NCBI GenBank assembly: GCA_035631875.1
Contig: DASQHX010000011.1
Span: 248,001 to 312,000 of the forward strand
Source of the DNA: Nitrosopumilaceae archaeon
GTDB lineage: Archaea; Thermoproteota; Nitrososphaeria; Nitrososphaerales; Nitrosopumilaceae
Reading direction: 5' to 3'
Length of the DNA stretch: 64,000 nt
The position numbers and the translations under genes were made by a program. Shown here piece after piece: positions 34,481-42,143 of the stretch. Positions within the stretch are counted from its first letter, which is position 1; each line of letters begins with the position of its first letter. The notes below the pieces were generated by a model. The model was not told where the DNA came from. It did no database searches and worked only from the letters and a program-made list of their open reading frames with translations.

Positions 34481-35276
34481 TGTACCAACAATTGTAAAGA
34501 TAGAAAAAATAATAGATGAAACTCCCACCGTGCGAACATTGGTCTTCTCAGACGAAGTTCTTTCTAATGTTTTACCTGGACAATTTGCTATGGTTTGGAT
34601 TCCTGGAATAAATGAACTTCCTATGAGCGTAATGATATCGCAGGAAAAAGGAAAGGCTGCATTTACTGTAAGAAAGCACGGTATAGCATCAACTGAACTT
34701 TATTCACTCAAAGCAGGAGAACAAATTGGAGTTAGGGGTCCATACGGGAATTCTTTTACCATAAAGCAAGGCAAGATTCTGCTTGTGGGAGGGGGTACGG
34801 GTTTAGTTCCATTGATGCGCCTGCTAACATTTCTTAAAAAAACAGATGACGTTACATTACTTATTGGTTCAAAAACAAAAAATGAAGTATTTTTTGAAAA
34901 AATGGCAAATCAAATTCTTGAATATAATAAACATCAAGTAATTGTAGCTACAGAAGACGGTTCATATGGAAAATCTGGACTTGTAACACAGGTAGTGGAA
35001 AATTTACTCTCTGAAACAAAATTTGATGCAGTTTATACCTGCGGGCCAGAAAAAATGATGCACAAAGTAGTGCAACTGGCATCGTCAAAAAACATCCATG
35101 TTCAAGCAAGTATTGAAAGAATGATGAAATGCGGTATGGGTATATGTGGGAGCTGTTGTTTTGGCGAAGTTCTGGCATGTAGAGACGGTACTGTCTTTGA
35201 TGGTAAATACCTCCTCACAAACAAAGAATTTGGTCTCACTCATAGAAATAAGGCAGGAATGCTTGAAGACTACTAA
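34458..35276 (+). CDS. pyrK: Dihydroorotate dehydrogenase electron-transfer subunit
   Basis: This FAD/[2Fe-2S] subunit passes electrons from PyrD to NAD. The N-terminal ferredoxin-reductase beta barrel (LPGQFAMVWIPG, then FTVRKHGIASTELYSL), the nucleotide-binding LLVGGGTGLVPLMRL and VYTCGPEKMMH segments and the C-terminal cluster cysteines (MKCGMGICGSC...LACRDG) are all present. The start is TTG 34458 or TTG 34464 within pyrD. The 272 residues are normal for PyrK. Confidence 0.92.
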   Translation: MELQRNSDVPTIVKIEKIIDETPTVRTLVFSDEVLSNVLPGQFAMVWIPGINELPMSVMISQEKGKAAFTVRKHGIASTELYSLKAGEQIGVRGPYGNSFTIKQGKILLVGGGTGLVPLMRLLTFLKKTDDVTLLIGSKTKNEVFFEKMANQILEYNKHQVIVATEDGSYGKSGLVTQVVENLLSETKFDAVYTCGPEKMMHKVVQLASSKNIHVQASIERMMKCGMGICGSCCFGEVLACRDGTVFDGKYLLTNKEFGLTHRNKAGMLEDY

Positions 35277-35336
35277 ACCTTGCTTGGAAATACTGGAAAG
35301 GTTAAAAAGTCATTAGAATCACTCAAAACTTGAAAA

Positions 35337-37061
35337 TTGGCTCATCCGAAAATTGTTTTGACAGCTGATCGTACCCTAATGTCGCCTTATCGTGGAATTT
35401 CTCTAGCTACTTTCTTTGGCTGTGCGCCAGCTATCGATCCTCATAGACCAAAAAATAGCTTTTGGTATTATATCCTCAAAGATCAGGTGACTCCAAAGGT
35501 TCTGTTTGATTTCATATGTAACCCAATTGGTCACAAAAATGGTATTGCTGATTTTGCACCATATGGATTAAGGAAAGTAGAGGCTGCACTTTTGCGAGAT
35601 GGCTTTAAGCGCGAAGATGTAGTTGTAGCACATCCAGATCATGTAGAGAAATTCATTGGTCCAGAAACCCAAGTAGTAGGAACCTATGAAATGGATCCTC
35701 TGGGAATGGGACCAGTAACTATGACCTTCACATATGGTCGCAAACAAATGTCCTATGACGAATTTTACAACAGAGACTTGCACTTAAGAATTAATGCTGC
35801 AAAGAAAAAAAATGGCAGCAACGCCAAAGTAATTGCTGGTGCATCTGGCACTTGGCAGTATAATTATGATCCAAAAAAAATTCAAGAATATGGACTATAT
35901 GCAGTTCTAGAAGGTGAGTTGGGAGGTATCGGTCCAGAAATTGATGGACATGCAGGAGAGTTTTTCAATCACCTAATGAACGGAGATTTTGAAAACATGA
36001 ATCCTTTTGCAAAAAGCGATTTTAAAGTTGACATTAAAGAATTTGGAAAAGATGAAAACAAATATCATGGAAGATTTGTCCATTATTGGGACGAGCCTGA
36101 AATTGATGAAATTCCTAACATAGTTGAGCCCAGTATGCACGGAATGGTTGAGGTAATGCGAGGCTGTGGCAGAGGCTGCAAGTTTTGTGATGTTACACTA
36201 AGACCATTACGATACTACCCTCCAGAGAAAGTCAAACAGGAAATAGAAATCAACATAAAAAAAGGCGGTGCAAAATCTGCATGGCTTCATAGCGATGATA
36301 TTTTTGTCTATGGATTGGATCCAAGAAAAACCAAAAACATGGCTCCTAACAGAGATGCTCTAGAAGATCTTTTCACTGCAGTAATGTCCACTGGAATTGG
36401 ACATACTAACCCAACACATGGCACATTAGCAGGAGCAATCGCAGATGAAAAACTGATTCCAAATATTTCAAAAATTATCAAGGCAGCTGCAGATAATCTG
36501 ATAGGAATTCAATGTGGGTTTGAAACAGGAAGTCTTAGATTAATTGGTAAATATGCAGATAGAAAACTTTCGCCATACAAACCAGAAGAATGGCACTGGG
36601 TTGTAAAAGAAGGAGTAAAAACACTTAATGAAAATCACTGGATTCCTGCATTTACATTGATTATGGGATTAGATAACGATGAAACCGAGGATGATGCATG
36701 GGAGACAATTAGAATAATCAGTGAATTAGAGCAAGAACAGCCAGAATCCATGTTTACCGCAACTCCGCTAACATTTGTTCCAATTGGGTTGTTAGAAAAA
36801 TCACAATTCTTTGATATAGGAAATGAAATGGATGCAGCACAACTTGGTGTCATGTACAAGACTTGGCAACACAACTTCAAATATGGAATTCAAAAATTCA
36901 TGAACAAGACTGGACCTAACAGCTCATTTAGGAAAAAGGCATTTACTGGTTTAGCAAGAACATTGGGTGGAGTGCCATTAAGTGCAATGGAAAAATATGC
37001 AAGACGAAAAGGCAGAGAACACGAGCAAGTTATTGAGAAAATCAAAGCAAAATATTGGTAG
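35337..37061 (+). CDS. Radical SAM enzyme with B12-binding-like N-terminus
   Basis: The 574-residue protein carries the radical-SAM cysteine motif CGRGCKFC at 277-284. It has an N-terminal half of about 220 residues of the cobalamin-binding archaeal type (IVLTADRTLMSPYRG, APYGLRKVEAALL, VVGTYEMDPLGMGPVTMTF). No DxHxxG cobalamin-ligand motif is obvious there. The substrate is unknown. Members of the broader archaeal group include the GDGT ring synthases GrsA/GrsB, which ammonia oxidisers need for crenarchaeol; this gene could be one, but I cannot confirm it. It is read with its own promoter between pyrK and the S30e gene. Confidence 0.8.
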   Translation: MAHPKIVLTADRTLMSPYRGISLATFFGCAPAIDPHRPKNSFWYYILKDQVTPKVLFDFICNPIGHKNGIADFAPYGLRKVEAALLRDGFKREDVVVAHPDHVEKFIGPETQVVGTYEMDPLGMGPVTMTFTYGRKQMSYDEFYNRDLHLRINAAKKKNGSNAKVIAGASGTWQYNYDPKKIQEYGLYAVLEGELGGIGPEIDGHAGEFFNHLMNGDFENMNPFAKSDFKVDIKEFGKDENKYHGRFVHYWDEPEIDEIPNIVEPSMHGMVEVMRGCGRGCKFCDVTLRPLRYYPPEKVKQEIEINIKKGGAKSAWLHSDDIFVYGLDPRKTKNMAPNRDALEDLFTAVMSTGIGHTNPTHGTLAGAIADEKLIPNISKIIKAAADNLIGIQCGFETGSLRLIGKYADRKLSPYKPEEWHWVVKEGVKTLNENHWIPAFTLIMGLDNDETEDDAWETIRIISELEQEQPESMFTATPLTFVPIGLLEKSQFFDIGNEMDAAQLGVMYKTWQHNFKYGIQKFMNKTGPNSSFRKKAFTGLARTLGGVPLSAMEKYARRKGREHEQVIEKIKAKYW

Positions 37062-37099
37062 ATCCAAATACATAAATTGAATTAGAGAAAAGTTGATTC

Positions 37100-37282
37100 G
37101 TGCCAACACACGGTTCGCTTACAAAAGCAGGAAAAGTTAGAGGCCAAACACCAAAGGTCCCAGCAAGAGAAAGGCATGGAATTATTTCCAGCATGAGAAA
37201 TAGAGAAAATTTTAGAAAAAGATTTCAATTAAAAAGAGTTCCTGGACAAAACAAACCAGGACAACGAAGAAAGAGAAAGTAG
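37100..37282 (+). CDS. rps30e: Ribosomal protein S30e
   Basis: A 60-residue very basic protein with the S30e pattern: THGSLTKAGKVRGQTPKV at the start and RRKRK at the end. S30e is found in archaeal and eukaryotic 40S/30S-type subunits. The start is GTG 37100 (Met by decoding). It is probably expressed after the radical-SAM gene; the gap is 38 bp. Unlike the eukaryotic FAU gene, there is no ubiquitin-like fusion. Confidence 0.93.
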   Translation: MPTHGSLTKAGKVRGQTPKVPARERHGIISSMRNRENFRKRFQLKRVPGQNKPGQRRKRK

Positions 37283-37401
37283 CATAATAAATTCTGTTAA
37301 AATTATAACCATATCTGTAAATTAGTTTTTTACAATAAAGTGTAATTTTTTAGTACATACCATGATACATTATAGTTTTTTCACCACAAGACAGCGATTG
37401 C

Positions 37402-37542
37402 ATGAGCTACGAAGAAATATCCATAGAGGAAATGTGGAAAGCAATTGAAAGTTTTGGTATTGATCGTAGAATGTTAGAAAAAACAAACCCAAGTAATCAA
37501 AAAATCAAAGATCTATATCAGTCGATAAAAAGCAAAAAATAA
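37402..37542 (+). CDS. Small hypothetical helical protein (46 aa)
   Basis: ATG 37402 opens a 46-residue frame starting MSYEEISIEEMWKAIESFG and ending in SIKSKK. It appears amphipathic and helical, with no recognised domain. A TATA-like TTATAG lies about 30 bases upstream (around 37368-37373), fitting a leaderless mRNA. Coding status is likely but not proven. Confidence 0.5.
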   Translation: MSYEEISIEEMWKAIESFGIDRRMLEKTNPSNQKIKDLYQSIKSKK

Positions 37543-37673
37543 TAGAATCATCAGACTGAAAATTTTCAGGTCAACTAAACTACAAATTATACAAAACCAT
37601 GGAAATCAATTTAGTTGATTGCGTAAAGACATTTGATAAAAGAATAGTTATGTTGGCAATTCAGGCAACAAAC

Positions 37674-38018
37674 ATGGCAGAAGAAACTCCAGTAAAAAAA
37701 TCATTCATTCAGGAATTTATGGAATTTTTACAAAAGTTTTCGGTAATTGGACTAGCAATTGCTTTTGTTATTGGTCAGGCAGCTTCCAAGTTAATTAGTT
37801 CATTTGTAAATGATATCATAACTCCATTCATAGGATTACTTACGCCAGATGTTGGAGATTTGAACAAAATAGGAATTACTATTGGCAAATCCACATTTTC
37901 ATATGGCGATCTTATTTCAAATGTAATAAACTTCCTAATAATTGCAGTTGTAGTTTTCTTGGCTTACAAACAACTTTCTAAGGTTGGCTTGATGAAAGAT
38001 CCGCCTGTAAATAAATAA
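37674..38018 (+). CDS. mscL: Large-conductance mechanosensitive channel MscL
   Basis: This 114-residue protein has two transmembrane helices (about 18-40 and 70-95). The first holds VIGLAIAFVIGQAASKLISSFVNDIITPFIG, the TM1 pore-lining and post-TM1 signature of MscL. It releases solutes upon hypo-osmotic shock. ATG 37674 (MAEETPVKKSFIQEF) is the natural start; a longer frame to 37599 adds an unlikely tail. The length is slightly shorter than E. coli MscL (136 aa). Confidence 0.87.
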   Translation: MAEETPVKKSFIQEFMEFLQKFSVIGLAIAFVIGQAASKLISSFVNDIITPFIGLLTPDVGDLNKIGITIGKSTFSYGDLISNVINFLIIAVVVFLAYKQLSKVGLMKDPPVNK

Positions 38019-38093
38019 AAATTCTACAACTGCAGATCATATGATCCTTACATCATACTCTTATATCATTACGTACAACTCATTGTACCTATA

Positions 38094-38207
38094 ATGTCAA
38101 CAACTGGATCGTGTAAAAAGTGTGGATATCAAGCAAGGCCTAGAAGAGATTATCATGTTGATATGGACGTACCAGTTTGTCCAAAATGTAATAATGAATT
38201 AACCTAG
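38094..38207 (+). CDS. Small zinc-ribbon protein (37 aa)
   Basis: ATG 38094 opens a 37-residue protein with CKKC and CPKC about 19 residues apart, with RPRRDYHVDMDVPV between, a minimal zinc ribbon. A TATA-like element (CATCATACTC to ATATCATT) lies upstream. It has no close recognised family and is the last chromosomal gene before the mobile island. Confidence 0.6.
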   Translation: MSTTGSCKKCGYQARPRRDYHVDMDVPVCPKCNNELT

Positions 38208-38452
38208 AACAGAAATATTCAACTTGTAAGATGACAGAATTAAGGATAGTGTTTTATGAATTTTAATCAAATCATTTTTTCAAAAAATCAACTAAAATAG
38301 TTTTAGTTTAATTTTAGAAAATTCTGATTGTTTCCAACCATGGGAATAGTTAAAACCTTGTGTTAGAAAGTGAATAGTGGTGTGGTTAGGCAATAGTACG
38401 GTTTAGTGAACTTCATAAAAATGCACTAATATCAACCATAGAAATTGTTTTA

Positions 38453-38674
38453 ATGAGTTTGGGAAATACCAAGTATAATCTTGTTATAGCCAAACTTGAA
38501 GCCTACAACCAAGCGATGAGGGATTCCTACAAAGATCCAGAAGTTCTAAAAATTGTCCTAAAGTCAGTATATGGATCTGAATATGATCACATCATTAATG
38601 AGATCAAACTACATCTAGGTGAAATAGTCAACGAAGATGGCATACCAGAATTTTTTAAAATCATGGAAAGTTAA
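38453..38674 (+). CDS. 73-residue passenger ORF in element A
   Basis: ATG 38453 opens a 73-residue predicted helical protein (TKYNLVIAKLEAYNQAMRDS near the start). Its stop falls right where homology to the transposase tail begins, so the gene may be complete and was brought next to the remnant by internal deletion of the transposase gene. No domain is recognised. Codon use is AT-rich, like its neighbours. Confidence 0.5.
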   Translation: MSLGNTKYNLVIAKLEAYNQAMRDSYKDPEVLKIVLKSVYGSEYDHIINEIKLHLGEIVNEDGIPEFFKIMES

Positions 38675-38678
38675 CAGA

Positions 38679-38960
38679 CAGACTAGACCAATTCACATTC
38701 GTCATATCCACTTGAAAGGTGACATGAACAATAACAAGATGGAGAGAATGAATGGAGAGTTTAGAGATAGAGAAAAGGTTGTGAGAGGAATCAAAACAAA
38801 GGATTCTGTTCTCATTAATGGCTATCAGATGTATCACAATTACTTACGCCCACACATGGGATTAGAAGGAAAGACGCCTGCCGAAGCCTGCGGAGTAAAG
38901 ATTGAAGGAGATAACAAGTGGTTAACTCTGATACAAAATGCTAGTAGGAGAGAAGCTTGA
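38679..38960 (+). pseudogene. Truncated IS6-like transposase (C-terminus only)
   Basis: This reading frame aligns with the last 95 or so residues of the intact transposase at 40699-41820: NNNKMERMNGEFRDREKVV.GI, YHNYLRPHMGLEGKTPAEACG and NKWLTLIQNAS are shared. The N-terminal SWIM and zinc domains and the first two catalytic Asp are missing; the last catalytic Glu survives. It cannot encode an active enzyme. DNA identity by eye is roughly three-quarters, so it is a sister element, not a recent copy. Confidence 0.8.
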
Positions 38961-39094
38961 CGGTCTATGAGTGTCCGTTATGTAAGATCAAGCTAGACCT
39001 TGATTATGATTATCAATTAAGATATTTTTGGTGTGATGATTGTATGGAAAGAATTAGAAGATATTGGAAACCCTTGAATATTTGTAGCTCATAA
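38957..39094 (+). CDS. Small CxxC protein coupled to the transposase remnant
   Basis: TTG 38957 overlaps the remnant's TGA stop (TTGA) and opens 45 residues beginning MTVYECPLC and containing WCDDC, a zinc-ribbon pattern. The intact element places a different small gene at exactly the same coupled position (ATGA at 41817), so this seems a passenger translationally tied to the transposase. Function unknown. Confidence 0.5.
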   Translation: MTVYECPLCKIKLDLDYDYQLRYFWCDDCMERIRRYWKPLNICSS

Positions 39095-39101
39095 TATTTC
39101 T

Positions 39102-39335
39102 ATGAGTAAGCTTGAGGAATTAAAGAACCACTCAGAATTTAAGAAATTCCTACTCGATAATTTTCTTGCAATGATAAACGAACTTGTTGAACAAGAGACC
39201 CAAGTAGTAAATAATTATTATAACAATCGTACGATGCCATTTGATTTATACAACTTGACATTAAGAGAAATCCAAACAAAAATCCAATGTAAAAAGGAAG
39301 TATATCTACGCTTAACAGATGAAGAACTAGAATAG
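39102..39335 (+). CDS. 77-residue helical passenger ORF in element A
   Basis: ATG 39102 opens a 77-residue soluble, helical, acidic protein. It begins MSKLEELKNHSEFKKFLLDN, and residues 30-50 include a run of Asn/Tyr. No domain is recognised. It lies between the small CxxC gene and the right end of element A, so it is likely part of the same element's cargo. Confidence 0.45.
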   Translation: MSKLEELKNHSEFKKFLLDNFLAMINELVEQETQVVNNYYNNRTMPFDLYNLTLREIQTKIQCKKEVYLRLTDEELE

Positions 39336-39402
39336 ATATTTTTATCAACCGAAGTAAACAGCGAAAAAAATCTACGAAATCAACCTACAAGGTAACAGTT
39401 CC

Positions 39403-39410
39403 ATAAAACA
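39403..39410. repeat. 8-bp target-site duplication, left copy
   Basis: ATAAAACA lies immediately before the left inverted repeat. The identical 8-mer occurs immediately after the right inverted repeat at 42144-42151. An 8-bp duplication is the standard product of IS6-family transposition. Its other neighbour is the right end of element A. Confidence 0.85.
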
Positions 39411-39426
39411 GGTTCTGTAAACTTGA
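39411..39426 (+). repeat. Left terminal inverted repeat of element B
   Basis: GGTTCTGTAAACTTGA, the partner of 42128-42143. GG-x2-CTGT is the shared start of many IS6-family ends. The bases after it (TGGCTC) already diverge from the right end, so the repeat is about 16 bp. Confidence 0.85.
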
Positions 39427-39504
39427 TGGCTCATTGGTTGGCAACTTCTTTTTGTCAACCATCGGCTCATTTTTACTGCAACCTAAGATTCATGCTAATG
39501 AATT

Positions 39505-39720
39505 TTGGGGATTGTGGGTTTACTGAAAGACAGTCTAGCCATTGCTTTCTTCATTTCGATCATAAGTATAATGATGATTACTGGAAGTCTTACGATATTT
39601 GGTCTTCAAACCAATGCGGAATCTATACTTGGAGTAAAAATTGGGTATTATGGAGCAACTGCTTTATCTTGCCCATTTTTAGTGATCATGTTATTATTCG
39701 GCTTCTGCATGAAACCATGA
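39505..39720 (+). CDS. Small membrane protein carried by element B
   Basis: This frame encodes 71 residues with two hydrophobic helices (about residues 10-33 and 46-68). The probable start is TTG 39505 or a GTG a few codons later. An overlapping out-of-frame reading (39423-39728) has unlikely composition. No domain is recognised. Its stop is 4 bp from the next gene's TTG start, so they are likely cotranscribed. Confidence 0.5.
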   Translation: MGIVGLLKDSLAIAFFISIISIMMITGSLTIFGLQTNAESILGVKIGYYGATALSCPFLVIMLLFGFCMKP

Positions 39721-39724
39721 TCTA

Positions 39725-40510
39725 TTGATAAATCAAAAATGGACAAATCGACTAGCATGGGGAGTTTTAATTATTTTTAGTATAGCCATAATCGTAGTTC
39801 TTTGCATTTTTGTTCCCAAAATATTTGATGATTATAAGGAAACACAAAAACCTGAACCAAAGCCTAATTGGCTTAATATTCATAAAATATCATCACCTAA
39901 AATGATTAAATCGGCATACATGCAAGCAGTCGCAACATACAGAACAATTGATGATTTTACAGTTGGAAATCCAATCACTTATGGCATTGCTATTGTAACT
40001 AATAATACAGATTATTTTACAGAAGTGATTGGAGTAAATTCTACAGATATATTTTATTCTTCATTGGGGGATCATGATTCTCAAGCAAGTGCAGATAATC
40101 TTTTGGGTCTTGAAAGAACCCCAATGAAAGATGTTGGATATAGTGATTTATTTAATTTTACACATAACGATATTTTCCTTACTGCAAACGGTACAATAAC
40201 ACCTGTAGCCGAAGGAGAACAAAATGTAACGGTATTATTTTTTTCAGGTAAACATGTTTACGATGGATATTATGAACTTAGACCGCTACCAATCTCATCA
40301 GGATTATCAAAATTACAGGCAGAAACTAATAGAAGTTTGCAAAAAGAAATTGCTCAAACTAACCTTACAAATGATACTGTTTTGGCATTAACGATAGTCG
40401 TTGTTTTTGCTATTCCAATAGGTCTTGCAGTGGAATATCGTATTGAACGACATTTTTATGAATTAGAAAAAAAAGACAATGCTTCAGATTCACTTCCTAG
40501 GTTTTTCTAA
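39725..40510 (+). CDS. Two-anchor extracytoplasmic protein carried by element B
   Basis: This 261-residue protein has an N-terminal transmembrane helix (about 12-31), a 190-residue outer domain with many sequons (NNTD, NSTD, NLT, NDT), and a second helix (about 222-240) followed by a short cytoplasmic tail. The outer region resembles a sensor- or receptor-type domain in layout only; no family is recognised. The start is TTG 39725. Its end overlaps the minus-strand ribbon-helix-helix gene by 14 bp. Confidence 0.6.
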   Translation: MINQKWTNRLAWGVLIIFSIAIIVVLCIFVPKIFDDYKETQKPEPKPNWLNIHKISSPKMIKSAYMQAVATYRTIDDFTVGNPITYGIAIVTNNTDYFTEVIGVNSTDIFYSSLGDHDSQASADNLLGLERTPMKDVGYSDLFNFTHNDIFLTANGTITPVAEGEQNVTVLFFSGKHVYDGYYELRPLPISSGLSKLQAETNRSLQKEIAQTNLTNDTVLALTIVVVFAIPIGLAVEYRIERHFYELEKKDNASDSLPRFF

Positions 40511-40634
40511 GATACTCACTAAGAATTACTCGGATAGTCTCAGCTACAGTCGCTAACATTCTCTCTTTGCGTTCCTTCTCTAATACTCGTTCCATTTCCT
40601 CAGGCACAGATACTAGGATTCGTTTCATTTGCAT
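40497..40634 (-). CDS. Ribbon-helix-helix DNA-binding protein (45 aa)
   Basis: On the minus strand, 45 residues start MQMKRILVSVPEEMERVLEK and continue with TVAETIRVILSEYLRK. This is a textbook RHH (CopG/Arc-like) pattern: a beta strand followed by two helices with AETIR at the start of the second. It is divergent from the transposase (64 bp between starts), and the gap is full of palindromes. A likely role is repressing its own promoter and that of the transposase. No toxin gene is adjacent. Confidence 0.8.
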   Translation of the reverse strand: MQMKRILVSVPEEMERVLEKERKERMLATVAETIRVILSEYLRKT

Positions 40635-40652
40635 ATACCTAATGATAACTAT

Positions 40653-40672
40653 CGATATATTTATTAATATCG
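40653..40672. promoter_or_regulatory. Inverted repeat between rhh and transposase
   Basis: CGATAT and ATATCG arms with an 8-nt AT spacer, preceded by GATAACTATC. This lies over the expected promoter of the minus-strand RHH gene. RHH proteins bind such short palindromes as dimers or tetramers, so it is a plausible operator. Confidence 0.5.
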
Positions 40673-40679
40673 CTAACTA

Positions 40680-40697
40680 CTATATCAATAGATATAG
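40680..40697. promoter_or_regulatory. Perfect palindrome just before the transposase ATG
   Basis: CTATATC, AATA, GATATAG: 7-bp arms and a 4-bp spacer, ending one base before ATG 40699. It includes the TATA-like element of the transposase. A bound RHH protein here would block transposase transcription. Confidence 0.55.
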
Positions 40698-40698
40698 A

Positions 40699-41820
40699 AT
40701 GAAATCACTAACAAACAACAGACAAGAAAAAGGAAAAGAGATAGCCCTTAATCCTAATGTTCAGATTCTAAGAATTAGCGATAATCTCTATCATGTCAAA
40801 TCTCAAACAACAAAAAGAGAGTATGATGTCATATCAACAGAATCAGGTTGGATCTGCGGATGCCCTGACCACACTTATAGAAAGATTTGTTGCAAGCATA
40901 TTCACGCAGTTGAATTTAGTATCAGGCTTCGAGAACAAGTGAGAAAAGAAAACGCAGTAACAATAGAGCAACTAAACGTTTCAGTTTGTCCTCATTGCAA
41001 TTCTGATAAAATAGTAAAGCATGGAATAAGACACAATGAAAATTTTGATATTCAAAGATGGTTCTGCAATGAATGTAACAAGTGGTTTAGTTTCAATATT
41101 GGTTTTGAAAACATGCGAGCAAATTCACAGGCAGTAACATCAGCAATGCAACTCTACTTTACAGGCGAATCTCTAAGATCAATTCAAAAGTTCTTGAGAT
41201 TGCAAGGTGTAAACGTATCACATCAGGCTATTTACAAATGGATTAAAAAATACACTAAACTCATGGAAAATTATCTATCAAAGATTACTCCACAAGTAGG
41301 CGACACATGGCGAGCCGATGAAGTCTGGGTTAAAGTAAAAGGCGATATGAAATACCTTTTTGCATTAATGGATGATGAGACTCGTTTTTGGATAGCAAAA
41401 GAGGTTGCAAATTCCAAAGAAAAGCATGATGCAAGTACGTTATTCAAACAGGCAAAAGAGGTAACTGGAACAAAGCCAAAGGTGATAATCACAGATGGAT
41501 TGAGAAGCTATGCAGATGCGTATAACAAGGAATTTCGAACACAACAAAATCCTAGAACAGTTCACATAAAGCAAATTAGATTGCAAGGACAAAGGAACAA
41601 TAACAAAATGGAAAGGCTAAATGGAGAGTTTAGAGATCGTGAGAAAGTAGTAAGGGGAATCAAGAAAGATGATTCTCCATTGATTTCAGGTTATCAAATT
41701 TATCACAATTACATTAGACCTCACATGGCATTAGACGGTAAGACGCCATCAGAAGTTTGCGGAATTACAATTCAAGGTAACGATAAATGGAAAACTTTGA
41801 TTCAGAAGGCTAGCTTATGA
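40699..41820 (+). CDS. IS6-like transposase with SWIM and zinc-ribbon domains
   Basis: 373 residues from ATG 40699 (the upstream frame to 40567 overlaps the RHH gene and is rejected). The order is a SWIM-type zinc finger (CGCPDHTYRKICCKHIHA, about 60-80), a zinc ribbon (CPHC near 100, CNEC near 125), an HTH region (SLRSIQKFLRLQGVNVSHQAIYKWI), then the DDE core. That core has an Asp in WRADEVWVKV, an Asp in IITDGLRSYADA and a Glu in NNNKMERLNGEFRDRE. The DDE core is IS6/IS240-like. SWIM domains are uncommon in classic IS6 enzymes. It appears intact. Confidence 0.9.
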   Translation: MKSLTNNRQEKGKEIALNPNVQILRISDNLYHVKSQTTKREYDVISTESGWICGCPDHTYRKICCKHIHAVEFSIRLREQVRKENAVTIEQLNVSVCPHCNSDKIVKHGIRHNENFDIQRWFCNECNKWFSFNIGFENMRANSQAVTSAMQLYFTGESLRSIQKFLRLQGVNVSHQAIYKWIKKYTKLMENYLSKITPQVGDTWRADEVWVKVKGDMKYLFALMDDETRFWIAKEVANSKEKHDASTLFKQAKEVTGTKPKVIITDGLRSYADAYNKEFRTQQNPRTVHIKQIRLQGQRNNNKMERLNGEFRDREKVVRGIKKDDSPLISGYQIYHNYIRPHMALDGKTPSEVCGITIQGNDKWKTLIQKASL

Positions 41821-42065
41821 ATAATTATGTAAGGTTTGGATGGGCATTTTTGAGTGTAGGAGGCTTTATTTTATTTATTTTTTTGGTAAATGATCTTCCA
41901 AATGCATGTATCAATCCACCTCAGTCATCCTCTCATTTTCCTCCTGATACCAAAGCTCCAGTAGAAAGATGCTGGCTTATCTTTGCACATTTTCCAGAAA
42001 TAATAATCAGTATTGCAATGATCATAACAGGAATTGTTTTAAGGTCAGTAGGTCGTAAGAAATGA
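41817..42065 (+). CDS. Small membrane protein coupled to the transposase
   Basis: ATG 41817 overlaps the transposase TGA (ATGA). The 82 residues hold two transmembrane helices (about 6-26 and 55-76) separated by a Pro/Ser-rich loop with two cysteines that may form a disulfide outside the membrane. Function unknown. Translational coupling suggests that it is made whenever the transposase is. Confidence 0.55.
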   Translation: MNNYVRFGWAFLSVGGFILFIFLVNDLPNACINPPQSSSHFPPDTKAPVERCWLIFAHFPEIIISIAMIITGIVLRSVGRKK

Positions 42066-42127
42066 TATTGGATAGGTTATCAAATGAGCCGACAGTTGAC
42101 ACGATGAAAAAATCAGGGGATGTGCTG

Positions 42128-42143
42128 TCAAGTTGACAGAACC
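42128..42143 (-). repeat. Right terminal inverted repeat of element B
   Basis: Reads GGTTCTGTCAACTTGA on the minus strand, one mismatch from the left end. It is followed by the second ATAAAACA (42144-42151) and then the radA promoter region, so the element ends 47 bp before the radA ATG. Confidence 0.85.

Larger units (their letters stand above)
38400..39402 (+). mobile_element. Decayed IS-like element A (remnant)
   Basis: Boundaries are tentative. A left end GGTTTAGTGAACTTCAT (38400-38416) matches 13 of 17 bases of the intact element's end, and a right end reading GGAACTGTTACCTTGTA on the minus strand (39386-39402) matches 11 of 17. Inside are a small ORF, a truncated transposase C-terminus and two small ORFs. 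The flanking 8-mers do not match each other, so the element is old or rearranged. Its right end is separated from the intact element by exactly ATAAAACA. The 38208-38399 stretch before it shows no gene. Confidence 0.6.
39411..42143 (+). mobile_element. Intact IS6-like element B with passenger genes
   Basis: The ends are 16-bp inverted repeats: left GGTTCTGTAAACTTGA (39411-39426), and right, read on the minus strand, GGTTCTGTCAACTTGA (42128-42143), 15 of 16 identical. Both are flanked by ATAAAACA (39403-39410, 42144-42151). The 2733-bp element holds, in order: two membrane-protein genes (39505, 39725), a minus-strand ribbon-helix-helix gene (40497-40634), palindromic control sites, the transposase (40699-41820) and a coupled membrane protein (41817). 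Standard IS6 elements are about 0.8 kb with one gene, so the cargo is unusual. Confidence 0.9.

Noticed and set aside
39423-39728. A 101-residue frame near the left end of element B
   Set aside because: Trp/Cys/His-rich composition is unlike any neighbour; the other frame (39505-39720) gives a normal two-helix membrane protein ending next to the following gene.
40567-40698. N-terminal extension of the transposase
   Set aside because: The extra residues are antisense to the RHH gene and cross the palindromic promoter region; ATG 40699 is the natural start.
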